Shown: one piece after another, positions 7,364 to 13,243 of the stretch | Layout of the letters: the number at the start of each line of letters is the position of its first letter | How positions within the stretch are numbered: the first letter of the stretch is position 1 | DNA from: an uncultured Alphaproteobacteria bacterium | GTDB lineage: Bacteria; Pseudomonadota; Alphaproteobacteria; UBA7887 | DNA: 13,243 nt | Reading direction: 5' to 3' | NCBI GenBank assembly: GCA_913044255.1 | Contig: CAJWOI010000038.1 | Coordinates: 1 to 13,243, forward strand | Program-made: the position numbers and the translations under genes | The notes under the pieces: generated by a model | Seen by the model: only the letters and a program-made list of their open reading frames with translations | Database searches by the model: none | What the model was told of the DNA's origin: nothing

Positions 7364-8176
7364 TCATTTAGGCCAATGTTGATCGAGATGCGGACCCTGA
7401 ATAACAGGCGCTACGCGGCGGGCAAGACCCGTTCGCGGATCAACCTCGATTAATACGCCACAGGCTGTACCTGGCCCAGAGGGTGGCCGCACACGCCCAA
7501 CCGGCATCCGCGACTGGAAACGACGAATCCAAGCTTCTTTGTCTCCACCAATCACAGAATCATAATCGCCACACATCCCAGCATCGGTCAGGAAGCCCGT
7601 ACCTTTTGCTAGTATCCTGGCATCCGCAGTAGGCACATGGGTATGGCTACCAACTACCGCCGACACTGTTCCATCGAGCATATGGGCAATTGCTTGTTTC
7701 TCACTGGTGGCCTCTCCGTGAACATCGACCAGGATTGCATCCGCACTCTTTGAAAGTCTATGCCCTTTCAAAAACTGCGTAACACATTGAAATGGATCAT
7801 CGAGCGGGTCCATGAATAGGCGGAGCATAACATTTATGACGATGATCCGGCCGCCTGAAGTCGTGTTGAACAAGCGTGCTCCAGCTCCGGGCGTGCCGAG
7901 AGGATAGTTATGAGGGCGTAACAACCGCTGTTCCTGCTCAAAATACGCAATGACCTCCCGTTGGTCCCAAACGTGATTTCCAGTGGTAACCACATCGACA
8001 CCTGCATCGAAAAACTCCTCGCAAATAGCAGGTGTAATGCCAAAGCCTCCCGCCGCATTTTCTCCATTTGCAACAACAAAATCGATCCCGAGCTCACCTT
8101 TGGCGCGCCTAACAGTTGCGCACACAGCCTTGCGTCCAGATTGACCCACAACATCACCACAAAATAAAAGCCGCAC
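7364..8176 (-). CDS. YmdB-family metallophosphoesterase (TIGR00282-type cyclic-nucleotide phosphodiesterase)
   Basis: 270 residues from GTG at 8176. Known: the family is typified by Bacillus YmdB, a dimetal phosphodiesterase active on 2',3'-cAMP that affects RNA turnover and cell-fate choices; the role in alphaproteobacteria is not established. Seen: all metal ligands of the family are present: Asp8 (LLFCGDVVG), Glu39-Asn40 (NGENAAGG), Asn67-His68 (TTGNHVWDQ), His153 (VDVHGE), and His178 and His180 (GSHTHVPTAD). The tail FLTDAGMCGDYDSVIG is also typical. Start: TTG at 8188 is in frame, but GTG at 8176 gives the family N-terminus with Asp at residue 8 and follows a G-rich run (8181-8186) that can act as ribosome binding site. 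It lies 33 nt after ygfA, probably in the same transcript. Confidence 0.93.
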   Translation of the reverse strand: MRLLFCGDVVGQSGRKAVCATVRRAKGELGIDFVVANGENAAGGFGITPAICEEFFDAGVDVVTTGNHVWDQREVIAYFEQEQRLLRPHNYPLGTPGAGARLFNTTSGGRIIVINVMLRLFMDPLDDPFQCVTQFLKGHRLSKSADAILVDVHGEATSEKQAIAHMLDGTVSAVVGSHTHVPTADARILAKGTGFLTDAGMCGDYDSVIGGDKEAWIRRFQSRMPVGRVRPPSGPGTACGVLIEVDPRTGLARRVAPVIQGPHLDQHWPK

Positions 8177-8209
8177 CCAACCCCCCAAGAAATATTTATG
8201 CAGAACACA

Positions 8210-8785
8210 TCACGAGGGACAGGTCCGCCTCGCACGCTCTTCCGTTATTATCCAATCCAGCACCATGTCGTGAGGTTCAGTGGGCACTTTTTCAATATGT
8301 TGGTCCTCGAAAGCAACACCAACGGAAACTGAACCCGTGGAGGCAAGCGCCGACAGTGTACAATCATAATAACCACCACCATAGCCCAACCGTCGGCCAC
8401 GGTTATCAAACGCGATCACGGGAATTATCAGCATTTGGGGCACAACCTCCGGGCTGCCTTCCAGAGGCACACATGTACCAAACGCCGCGGCCTCCAGTGG
8501 ATCACTGGGTTGCCAGGAACGGAATGACAAAGTACGCCTGCCGTCGACCACTACTGGCAAACACAGATCGTAACCAAGTCGGCTGAGCCGGCCAAGTAAA
8601 GGCAAGACATCAATTTCCGCATCTATCGGCCAATAACCCGCAATCCTAGAGTTCGGACGGGGTGACACATGACCCAGAAAAAAATGTGCCAACCGTTCAG
8701 GATCGGCTTCACTCCTTGCTCCTTGGCGAGCCGCACGGTGTGCTCTGCATTCCCTGCGAAGGTTGGATTTCGTATCGTCAGTCAT
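8210..8785 (-). CDS. ygfA: 5-formyltetrahydrofolate cyclo-ligase (YgfA/MTHFS)
   Basis: 191 residues from ATG at 8785; a TTG at 8806 would give 198. Known reaction: 5-formyl-THF plus ATP gives 5,10-methenyl-THF, ADP and Pi, clearing an inhibitory folate store. Seen: a basic N-terminal helix (KSNLRRECRAHRAARQG) whose Lys/Arg residues bind ATP in the family, then IAGYWPIDAEIDVLPLL. LIIPVIAFDNRGRRLGYGGGYYD is the folate/ATP-binding signature, and SVGVAFEDQ follows. Odd point: the signature normally ends in YYDR, but here it is YYDC (codon 8360-8362 reads TGT). Context: it lies directly downstream of the 6S RNA, a linkage conserved across proteobacteria and consistent with co-transcription of ssrS and ygfA. 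No strong Shine-Dalgarno was seen at either start. Confidence 0.94.
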   Translation of the reverse strand: MTDDTKSNLRRECRAHRAARQGARSEADPERLAHFFLGHVSPRPNSRIAGYWPIDAEIDVLPLLGRLSRLGYDLCLPVVVDGRRTLSFRSWQPSDPLEAAAFGTCVPLEGSPEVVPQMLIIPVIAFDNRGRRLGYGGGYYDCTLSALASTGSVSVGVAFEDQHIEKVPTEPHDMVLDWIITEERARRTCPS

Positions 8786-8860
8786 TCCATTCACATGCGC
8801 CGCCAATCAGGAGGTATGGGGCACTGCAACCAACTAGCATGTGCGAATAATCCGCTAAGA

Positions 8861-9018
8861 GGCGGGACCGCGCAGACCGTCGGCCCTATGATCCACTGTA
8901 GCCTGCTGGTACAGGTGGGCGCCATATGCCGACGGAGCACCGCCGGTAGGGACAGCTCCCTAGTGAACATCATTGGCCCAGGGACATATCGGCGCTAACG
9001 AATCGCGCAGTACCCGCC
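8861..9018 (-). ncRNA. ssrS: 6S RNA (SsrS)
   Basis: No open frame explains 8807-9082 on the coding strand. Known: 6S RNA lies between zapA and ygfA in many proteobacteria, is about 150-190 nt, and mimics an open promoter to trap sigma-70 RNA polymerase. Seen on the minus strand: a closing stem GGCGGG/CCCGCC (9018-9013 with 8866-8861) bounds 158 nt. GCGC/GCGC (9008-9005 with 8873-8870) follows, then unpaired stretches. Then GGCC/GGCC with ATGAT/ATCAT (8973-8969 with 8892-8888) forms an inner stem. Within it are three local hairpins: TAGGGA/TCCCTA (8962-8947), CCGGCG/CGTCGG (8946-8929), and CCAC-C-TGTA/TACAGTGG (8918-8893). Such a long, interrupted rod agrees with the 6S architecture. Exact ends are inferred. 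Confidence 0.75.
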
Positions 9019-9072
9019 GAAGCGCGAGTCTAACGCAATCTCCCATACATATGAAATGGCCACAACTAGTTG
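9019..9072 (-). promoter_or_regulatory. Candidate promoter of the 6S RNA
   Basis: On the minus strand TAGACT (9032-9027) is a plausible -10 element; initiation about seven bases on would fall at 9018-9021, exactly where the predicted closing stem begins. The -35 is weak (TTTCAT, 9056-9051, 18-nt spacing). A perfect 10-bp palindrome CAACTAGTTG (9063-9072) sits about 45-54 bases upstream of that start and could be an activator or operator site. Read-through from zapA is the alternative. Confidence 0.35.
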
Positions 9073-9082
9073 CGCTACTATT

Positions 9083-9436
9083 TTATTTATGTGGCAAATC
9101 TGGGCCTAATCCAGCCCGGTCGTGCTCCAATTGGCTGGCTACGCCTTTTACCGCAATAGCTGCCCGATCTAAACGCTCAACAAGATCATTCGCCGCAGCG
9201 TTTATGGCTTCATCGCCGGCAGCGCGGGTCCGATCGTTTGCGTCGGACAACTCATCCGCTATCACGAGGCTGGTCATAACCAATAAATGGGCCTCGCCGA
9301 TTTGACCGACATTACGCGCTAAATCCTTTACACGCTTATCAATATAGCGCCCGAGCCGGGTAATATGCTCCTCCTCTCCTTCCTCGCAAGTAATTGGGTA
9401 TTGGCGTCCGTTTATATTAATTGAGATTTCCGGCAT
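9083..9436 (-). CDS. zapA: ZapA, Z-ring-associated cell division protein
   Basis: 117 residues, normal for the family. Known role: cytoplasmic protein that cross-links FtsZ filaments and stabilises the Z-ring. Seen: the N-terminal beta region MPEISININGRQYPITCEEGEEEHITRLGRYIDKRV matches ZapA, including the conserved Gly-Arg/Tyr segment. A long helix follows (LLVMTSLVIADELSDANDR) and then an acidic/Ala-rich coiled-coil tail. Start: ATG at 9436 lies one base after the stop of the upstream small gene (TGATATG), with only a weak GAGCGAG upstream, so translation is probably coupled. The 6S RNA follows 65 nt after its stop. Confidence 0.94.
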   Translation of the reverse strand: MPEISININGRQYPITCEEGEEEHITRLGRYIDKRVKDLARNVGQIGEAHLLVMTSLVIADELSDANDRTRAAGDEAINAAANDLVERLDRAAIAVKGVASQLEHDRAGLGPDLPHK

Positions 9437-9437
9437 A

Positions 9438-9719
9438 TCACTCGCTCAACAGTGTACTTACTTTGGTTGACGCGTCCTTTAGCCGCCCCGACACCACCTT
9501 GGCAACAGCCCTTAAGTCCTCATATTTTTGTCCCAATTCCGCGAGGGCTGCACCAACCTGCTCGCGTTCACCACGTAACGCATCTAGTTCGCCTACTGAC
9601 CCAGACAACTCACGGTCCACCTTATTTAGCAATCCATCAATCGTTTTTTGAAGCTGATCGAGTGCCTTTTGGAGCCGATCCCCTGCCGCATCGATATTAT
9701 CGTGAACCAATAAAGTCAT
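9438..9719 (-). CDS. Small coiled-coil protein upstream of zapA (ZauP-like / DUF4164-type)
   Basis: 93 residues. Seen: almost entirely helical and charged, with leucine-type heptads, e.g. RLQKALDQLQKTIDGLLNKVDREL and ALRGEREQVGAALAELGQKYEDLRAVA, separated by a Gly/Ser break near residues 40-44. There is no signal peptide or membrane segment. Known: in Caulobacter a coiled-coil protein, ZauP, is encoded with zapA and acts with it to focus the Z-ring; comparable small coiled-coil genes precede zapA in many alphaproteobacteria. Inferred: this is the ZapA partner here. The assignment rests on position and coiled-coil character, as sequence similarity is weak for such proteins. ATG at 9719 is preceded by AGGGGA only one or two bases upstream; the zapA start follows one base after its stop. 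Confidence 0.75.
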   Translation of the reverse strand: MTLLVHDNIDAAGDRLQKALDQLQKTIDGLLNKVDRELSGSVGELDALRGEREQVGAALAELGQKYEDLRAVAKVVSGRLKDASTKVSTLLSE

Positions 9720-9924
9720 TCCCCTGTTACCAGTTCCACTGTCACCACCTCAAACATGAGGATAGTGCGAGCACTGCCGGACCGTCAACCGACGTCAGAA
9801 GTCTCCGATATTAAATCTTCTGACTGGCTGGTTGACGGCCGACCCCATGCAAGTAAGGTGCCATCTTGCTTGGGCTAACTGTGGTCACATGCAAAGTCGA
9901 AAAGTGAAGCCAAAATAATTGTCG
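9720..9924. promoter_or_regulatory. Divergent control region between zauP-zapA-ssrS and tkt-gap-pgk
   Basis: Both flanking operons must start here. On the plus strand TTGACG (9832-9837) with TAAGGT (9854-9859) at 16-nt spacing is a candidate tkt promoter. On the minus strand TTGACG (9789-9784) with TATCCT (9764-9759) at 19-nt spacing is a candidate for zauP-zapA. Both TTGACG copies lie in the outer arms of one inverted repeat (9779-9840). A second, weaker element is the GCAAG/CTTGC repeat just before tkt (about 9849-9869). These are predictions by eye; no transcription start is known. Confidence 0.4.
9779..9840. repeat. Nested inverted repeat between the divergent operons
   Basis: Outer arms: CCGTCAACC (9782-9790) and GGTTGACGG (9830-9838), perfect over 9 bp and extendable by GG/CC past one bulged A. 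Inner arms: GTCAGAAG (9794-9801) and CTTCTGAC (9817-9824), perfect over 8 bp, with an AT-rich 15-nt centre (9802-9816). No T-run follows on either side, so it does not look like an intrinsic terminator. It may be an operator, an mRNA leader structure, or both. Confidence 0.85.
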
Positions 9925-11964
9925 ATGAAAACTGCTGACGCCAATACACACACCCCCGAAACTGCCGGTACTTCTTCGGACCTAGACTACGAAACGTTGG
10001 CCAACGCAATTCGTGCGCTGACCATGGATGCTGTCCAACGCGCCAACTCGGGACACCCTGGCATGCCGATGGGCATGGCAGATGTAGCGACAGTATTATT
10101 CTCCCAATTTTTAAAGTTTGATCCGGACGAGCCACATTGGCCTGATCGTGATAGACTCGTGTTGTCGGCAGGCCATGGCTCAATGCTACTGTACTCTCTC
10201 CTATACTTATCCGGTTATTCCGGAATGGATGTAGGACAACTGTCCACTTTTCGCCAGCTGCACAGCGCGGCAGCTGGCCATCCCGAATTCGGACTGGTTC
10301 CTGGTATAGAAACAACCACAGGACCACTTGGTCAGGGCATTGCAAACGCAGTCGGTATGGCACTGGCAGAACGCATGATGGCTGCGCGTTATGGCGCCGA
10401 TCTCGTCAATCACCGAACTTACGTAATAGCCGGTGACGGATGCCTCATGGAAGGCATAAGCCACGAAGCAGCGTCTCTAGCTGGCCATCTAAAATTGTCG
10501 CGCCTGACAGTCTTGTTCGATGACAATGGCATTTCGATTGACGGCCCTACGAACCTGACCGTTTCTGATGACCAATGCGCGCGATTTGCAGCGTTAGGAT
10601 GGCACGTCCAACGCGTCGATGGACATGATCCGGCGGCGGTAGCTAGCTCCATTAAACTCGCCAATGGAGACCCTCGGCCATCGATGATATCATGCGAAAC
10701 CACTATTGGCCGCGGCGCACCCAACAAACAGGGCACGGCTTCCACTCACGGCGCTCCGTTGGGAAAGGAGGAGGTACAAGCTGCTAGACTAACTCTCAAC
10801 TGGCCCCATCAACCATTTGAAATCCCTGACCCAATTCTTCGCCAGTGGCGACAACTTGGGAAAAGGGGTGCCGTACCCAGAAAAGCCTGGCAGGCAAGAT
10901 TAAAAGCATCGGATCGCCGCACCGATTTCGAAACCGCGAATGCCGGATTGCTACCATTAGATTGGACAAGGGCATTAGACACATATAAGGACGCGCAAAT
11001 AGCATCTGAAAAGGCGGTAGCAACCCGCAAAGCCTCCGAGGCTGTTCTTGAAATAATCAACGAAACAATTCCAAATACAATCGGTGGCTCAGCCGATCTC
11101 ACAGGCTCAAATAATACAAAATCCCCTCGAATGGTGAGCGTGACAGCTGACAATTTCGAGGGTGACTACATCTATTACGGCGTCCGCGAGCATGCCATGG
11201 CAGCAGCTATGAACGGCATAGCCCTTCATGGTGGCTTAATCCCCTACGGAGGTACCTTCCTGGTATTTTCCGATTATGCTCGTCCGGCAATGCGCCTTTC
11301 AGCGTTAATGAGCCTACGAGTAATTTACGTAATGACGCACGATTCTATCGGGCTGGGAGAAGATGGTCCTACTCATCAGCCAGTGGAACACTTAGCTGCA
11401 TTACGAGCTATTCCCAACCTCGCTGTGTTTCGCCCTGCAGATTCTGTGGAAACTGCCGAGTGCTGGGCGCTGGCATTATGTCGAGAAACAGGACCCTCAG
11501 TTTTAGTGCTTACGCGACAAGTTTTGCCGGTAATCCGCGGGGCCTTGAAACAAACCAACCCGTGCGCCGACGGAGCCTATGAGCTCCAACCTGCGGATGG
11601 TGTAGCAGAGGTAACCTTACTGGCAACTGGTTCGGAAGTTTCCATCGCAACAGACGTTCGGAAACGTTTACAGAAAACCGGTATACCCACTCGTGTCATA
11701 TCCATGCCGTGCTGGGAACTACTGGAAAATCTTGAAAGTTCGGTCCGCGAAAACGTGCTTGGCCAAGGAACCCTGAGGGTTGGCATCGAAGCAGCTGTAC
11801 GCTCTGGTTGGGACCGATGGCTAGGGGAATACGGAATATTTTTTGGCATGACTGGATTTGGCGCATCTGCGCCCTATAAAGACCTTTACGATCATTTCGG
11901 CCTGACCGCCGAAAAAATAGCGGCGGGAGTGCGTGGTCATTTGTCAATAATGGCTCGCGACTAG
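9925..11964 (+). CDS. tkt: Transketolase
   Basis: 679 residues from ATG at 9925; TTG at 9919 in the same frame adds two. Known role: thiamine-diphosphate enzyme moving two-carbon ketol units in the pentose phosphate and Calvin pathways. Seen: an N-terminal domain with RANSGHPGMPMGMAD and LSAGHGSMLLYSLLYLSGY. The TPP/metal motif AGDGCLMEGISHEAASLAG, with DDNGISIDG after it, is near residues 170-208. The middle domain has YGVREHAMAAAMNGIALHGG, with the catalytic Glu of REHAM, and LGEDGPTHQPVEHLAALR. The C-terminal domain has LLATGSEVSIA. Start: neither candidate has a good Shine-Dalgarno; a weak GTGAAG at 9904-9909 suits the TTG spacing better, so the start is open. It is first in tkt-gap-pgk; gap begins 13 nt after its stop. 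Confidence 0.97.
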   Translation: MKTADANTHTPETAGTSSDLDYETLANAIRALTMDAVQRANSGHPGMPMGMADVATVLFSQFLKFDPDEPHWPDRDRLVLSAGHGSMLLYSLLYLSGYSGMDVGQLSTFRQLHSAAAGHPEFGLVPGIETTTGPLGQGIANAVGMALAERMMAARYGADLVNHRTYVIAGDGCLMEGISHEAASLAGHLKLSRLTVLFDDNGISIDGPTNLTVSDDQCARFAALGWHVQRVDGHDPAAVASSIKLANGDPRPSMISCETTIGRGAPNKQGTASTHGAPLGKEEVQAARLTLNWPHQPFEIPDPILRQWRQLGKRGAVPRKAWQARLKASDRRTDFETANAGLLPLDWTRALDTYKDAQIASEKAVATRKASEAVLEIINETIPNTIGGSADLTGSNNTKSPRMVSVTADNFEGDYIYYGVREHAMAAAMNGIALHGGLIPYGGTFLVFSDYARPAMRLSALMSLRVIYVMTHDSIGLGEDGPTHQPVEHLAALRAIPNLAVFRPADSVETAECWALALCRETGPSVLVLTRQVLPVIRGALKQTNPCADGAYELQPADGVAEVTLLATGSEVSIATDVRKRLQKTGIPTRVISMPCWELLENLESSVRENVLGQGTLRVGIEAAVRSGWDRWLGEYGIFFGMTGFGASAPYKDLYDHFGLTAEKIAAGVRGHLSIMARD

Positions 11965-11977
11965 AAAGGATAAGACC

Positions 11978-12982
11978 ATGGCAGTTCGAGTTGGCATAAA
12001 CGGATTTGGTCGAATTGGGCGATTGGTGATGCGTGCTGCAATTGAGTCTAAACGCAATGATGTTCAAATAGTAGGGGTCAACGACTTGGGCCCGGTAGAG
12101 GCCAATGCCCACTTACTGCAATACGATTCAATTCACGGCCGATTCCCATGCAAAGTAGAGGTAAAAGGGGACAGCATTGACGTTGGAAATGGGCCTATCA
12201 AGGTTACGGCTGAACGGGACCCTTCGAAACTCCCTTGGAAAAAATTAGGGGTTGAAGTTGCGCTTGAATGCACAGGTATTTTTACTAACCATAATGCAGC
12301 TACCGCACACATTGATGCCGGCTCTAACAGAGTCTTAATCTCCGCCCCGGCAACGGACGCCGACATAACTGTCGTCTATGGGGTTAATCACTCTGACCTC
12401 AGCAGTGAGCATAAGATAATTTCCAACGCTTCTTGCACAACCAATTGCCTGGCTCCTGTTGCTAAAGTGTTAAACGAGGCAATAGGCATTGAACGCGGTT
12501 TCATGACGACGATTCACGCTTTCACTGGTGATCAACCCGTCTTAGATACCCTCCATAAGGACTTCCACCGAGCTCGCGCCGCGGGCATGTCAATGATCCC
12601 TACGTCTACCGGAGCAGCCCGAGCGGTTGGTCTGGTGTTACCAGAACTTGCCGGCAAATTGGATGGCACCGCCATCCGGGTTCCAACACCCAACGTGTCA
12701 CTTATCGACTTCACCTTCACCTCTACAACAAGTACAACCGTGGAAGCAGTCAACGAAGCAATGACTGAGGCGGCGGCTGGCCCTATGAAAAACGTACTTA
12801 AACTTAACGCCGTACCACTGGTATCGATGGATTTTAATCATGACCCCGCGAGCTCGACGTTTGATCTATCGCAAACTCAGGTTGTAGACGGGACACTAGT
12901 CCGGGTTTTATCCTGGTACGACAATGAATGGGGATTTTCCAATCGAATGAACGACGTCGCGGCACTGTTGAACGACCTGTAA
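11978..12982 (+). CDS. gap: Glyceraldehyde-3-phosphate dehydrogenase, type I
   Basis: 334 residues, normal length. Known reaction: reversible oxidative phosphorylation of glyceraldehyde 3-phosphate to 1,3-bisphosphoglycerate. Seen: the Rossmann motif VGINGFGRIGRL (5-16). NDLGPVEANAHLLQYDS follows, with Asp36 of the VND turn in the position that favours NAD over NADP in the family. The catalytic motif SNASCTTNCLAP holds the nucleophile Cys153, and the partner is His180 (TIHAFTGDQ). Phosphate-binding STGAARAVG and the end motif SWYDNEWGFSNRM are also present. HAFTGDQ is a mild variant of the common HSYTxDQ. Start ATG has AAGGA eight bases upstream (11967-11971). It lies between tkt and pgk, matching the order of alphaproteobacterial glycolysis/Calvin operons. 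Confidence 0.98.
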   Translation: MAVRVGINGFGRIGRLVMRAAIESKRNDVQIVGVNDLGPVEANAHLLQYDSIHGRFPCKVEVKGDSIDVGNGPIKVTAERDPSKLPWKKLGVEVALECTGIFTNHNAATAHIDAGSNRVLISAPATDADITVVYGVNHSDLSSEHKIISNASCTTNCLAPVAKVLNEAIGIERGFMTTIHAFTGDQPVLDTLHKDFHRARAAGMSMIPTSTGAARAVGLVLPELAGKLDGTAIRVPTPNVSLIDFTFTSTTSTTVEAVNEAMTEAAAGPMKNVLKLNAVPLVSMDFNHDPASSTFDLSQTQVVDGTLVRVLSWYDNEWGFSNRMNDVAALLNDL

Positions 12983-12997
12983 CCTCCCGCTCATCCT

Positions 12998-13243
12998 GTG
13001 CCTGACAAATTATACAACACACTAGATGATTTGGACGTCAACGGAAAATCCGTCTTAGTACGGGCCGACCTGAACGTACCGATGAACAAAGACCTCCAAA
13101 TAACCGATGAAAGCCGGATTAAGCTTGCAGCACCAACTTTAATGGAACTTTCTGCTCGCGGCGCAAGAACCATTTTAATTTCACATTTGGGTCGACCTTC
13201 GGGCAAATCGGCCAGCCAGCTTTCCCTTAGGCTTGTGTCCGAA
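12998..13243 (+). CDS. pgk: Phosphoglycerate kinase (5' part, truncated by window edge)
   Basis: 82 codons visible, open to the right edge. Known reaction: 1,3-bisphosphoglycerate plus ADP to 3-phosphoglycerate plus ATP, reversible, directly after GAPDH. Seen: SVLVRADLNVPM matches the PGK signature with the substrate-binding Asp and Asn. TDESRIKLAAPTLMEL and TILISHLGRPSGK contain the conserved Arg and the SHLGRP loop. Start: GTG at 12998 is the only sensible start. It is in frame with, and 15 nt after, the gap stop; the next Met is already inside the conserved core (VPM). The short spacer is pyrimidine-rich and shows no Shine-Dalgarno, so initiation may depend on ribosomes finishing gap. Confidence 0.95.
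   Translation, partial: MPDKLYNTLDDLDVNGKSVLVRADLNVPMNKDLQITDESRIKLAAPTLMELSARGARTILISHLGRPSGKSASQLSLRLVSE

Noticed and set aside
8116..8586. Plus-strand frame of 156 codons across the ymdB-ygfA junction
   Set aside because: Antisense to two recognised genes, composition His/Pro/Asn-rich and unlike a protein family, no ribosome binding site.
8662..8998. Plus- and minus-strand short frames overlapping the 6S RNA region
   Set aside because: Cys/Arg/Pro-rich translations without any recognisable motif; the region is better explained by the structured RNA.
9779..9840. Inverted repeat as an intrinsic terminator or riboswitch
   Set aside because: It has no T-run on either strand and lies between two gene starts; I could not match it to a known riboswitch class by eye.
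9875..10363. Minus-strand frame of 162 codons at the start of tkt
   Set aside because: Antisense to strongly conserved transketolase sequence, no domain, and it would cross the control region.
1..13243. A novel defence, mobile or biosynthetic system
   Set aside because: Every gene is a recognisable core alphaproteobacterial gene in a known order except the small coiled-coil gene, which also has a known counterpart; no transposase, integrase, repeat array or unexplained long frame was found.

Overview
The window reads as a core-genome segment of an alphaproteobacterium, most likely Rhodospirillales-like. The evidence is the gene order ygfA - ymdB-type phosphodiesterase - yebC - ruvC - ruvA - ruvB - ybgC - tolQ - tolR - tolA - tolB - pal, the zauP-like gene/zapA/6S RNA/ygfA neighbourhood, and a divergent tkt - gap - pgk operon. 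Base composition is mixed (about half G+C by eye) and looks even across the window. I see no mobile elements, tRNA or rRNA genes, CRISPR arrays or foreign-looking islands.

Layout. Positions 1-9719 are read on the minus strand, so transcription runs from 9719 down to 1. First come a small coiled-coil cell-division protein (ZauP-like) and zapA, then a 6S RNA of about 158 nt, then ygfA (5-formyl-THF cyclo-ligase) and a YmdB-family phosphodiesterase. After a 137-nt gap with a hairpin comes one very tight block: yebC, ruvC, ruvA, ruvB, ybgC, tolQ, tolR, tolA, tolB, with junctions from an 11-nt overlap to a 6-nt gap. After a 144-nt gap the 5' end of pal runs off the left edge. Positions 9925-13243 are on the plus strand: tkt, gap and the 5' end of pgk, which runs off the right edge.

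Function. The left part combines Holliday-junction processing (RuvABC) with the trans-envelope Tol-Pal machine, which constricts the outer membrane at division. ZapA and its coiled-coil partner organise the Z-ring, so two loci in the window serve division. The 6S RNA is a global regulator of RNA polymerase, and ygfA belongs to folate metabolism. The right part is central carbon metabolism (pentose phosphate and glycolysis/gluconeogenesis or Calvin-type reactions).

I found no convincing undescribed system. The most interesting non-coding features are the divergent control region at 9720-9924, where a nested inverted repeat places a TTGACG -35-like hexamer in each outer arm pointing outward, and the 6S RNA fold. 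Smaller oddities are an Arg-to-Cys change in the ATP-binding signature of YgfA, a hairpin plus near-duplicated gene end between ymdB and yebC, and a pgk start (GTG) without a visible ribosome binding site.
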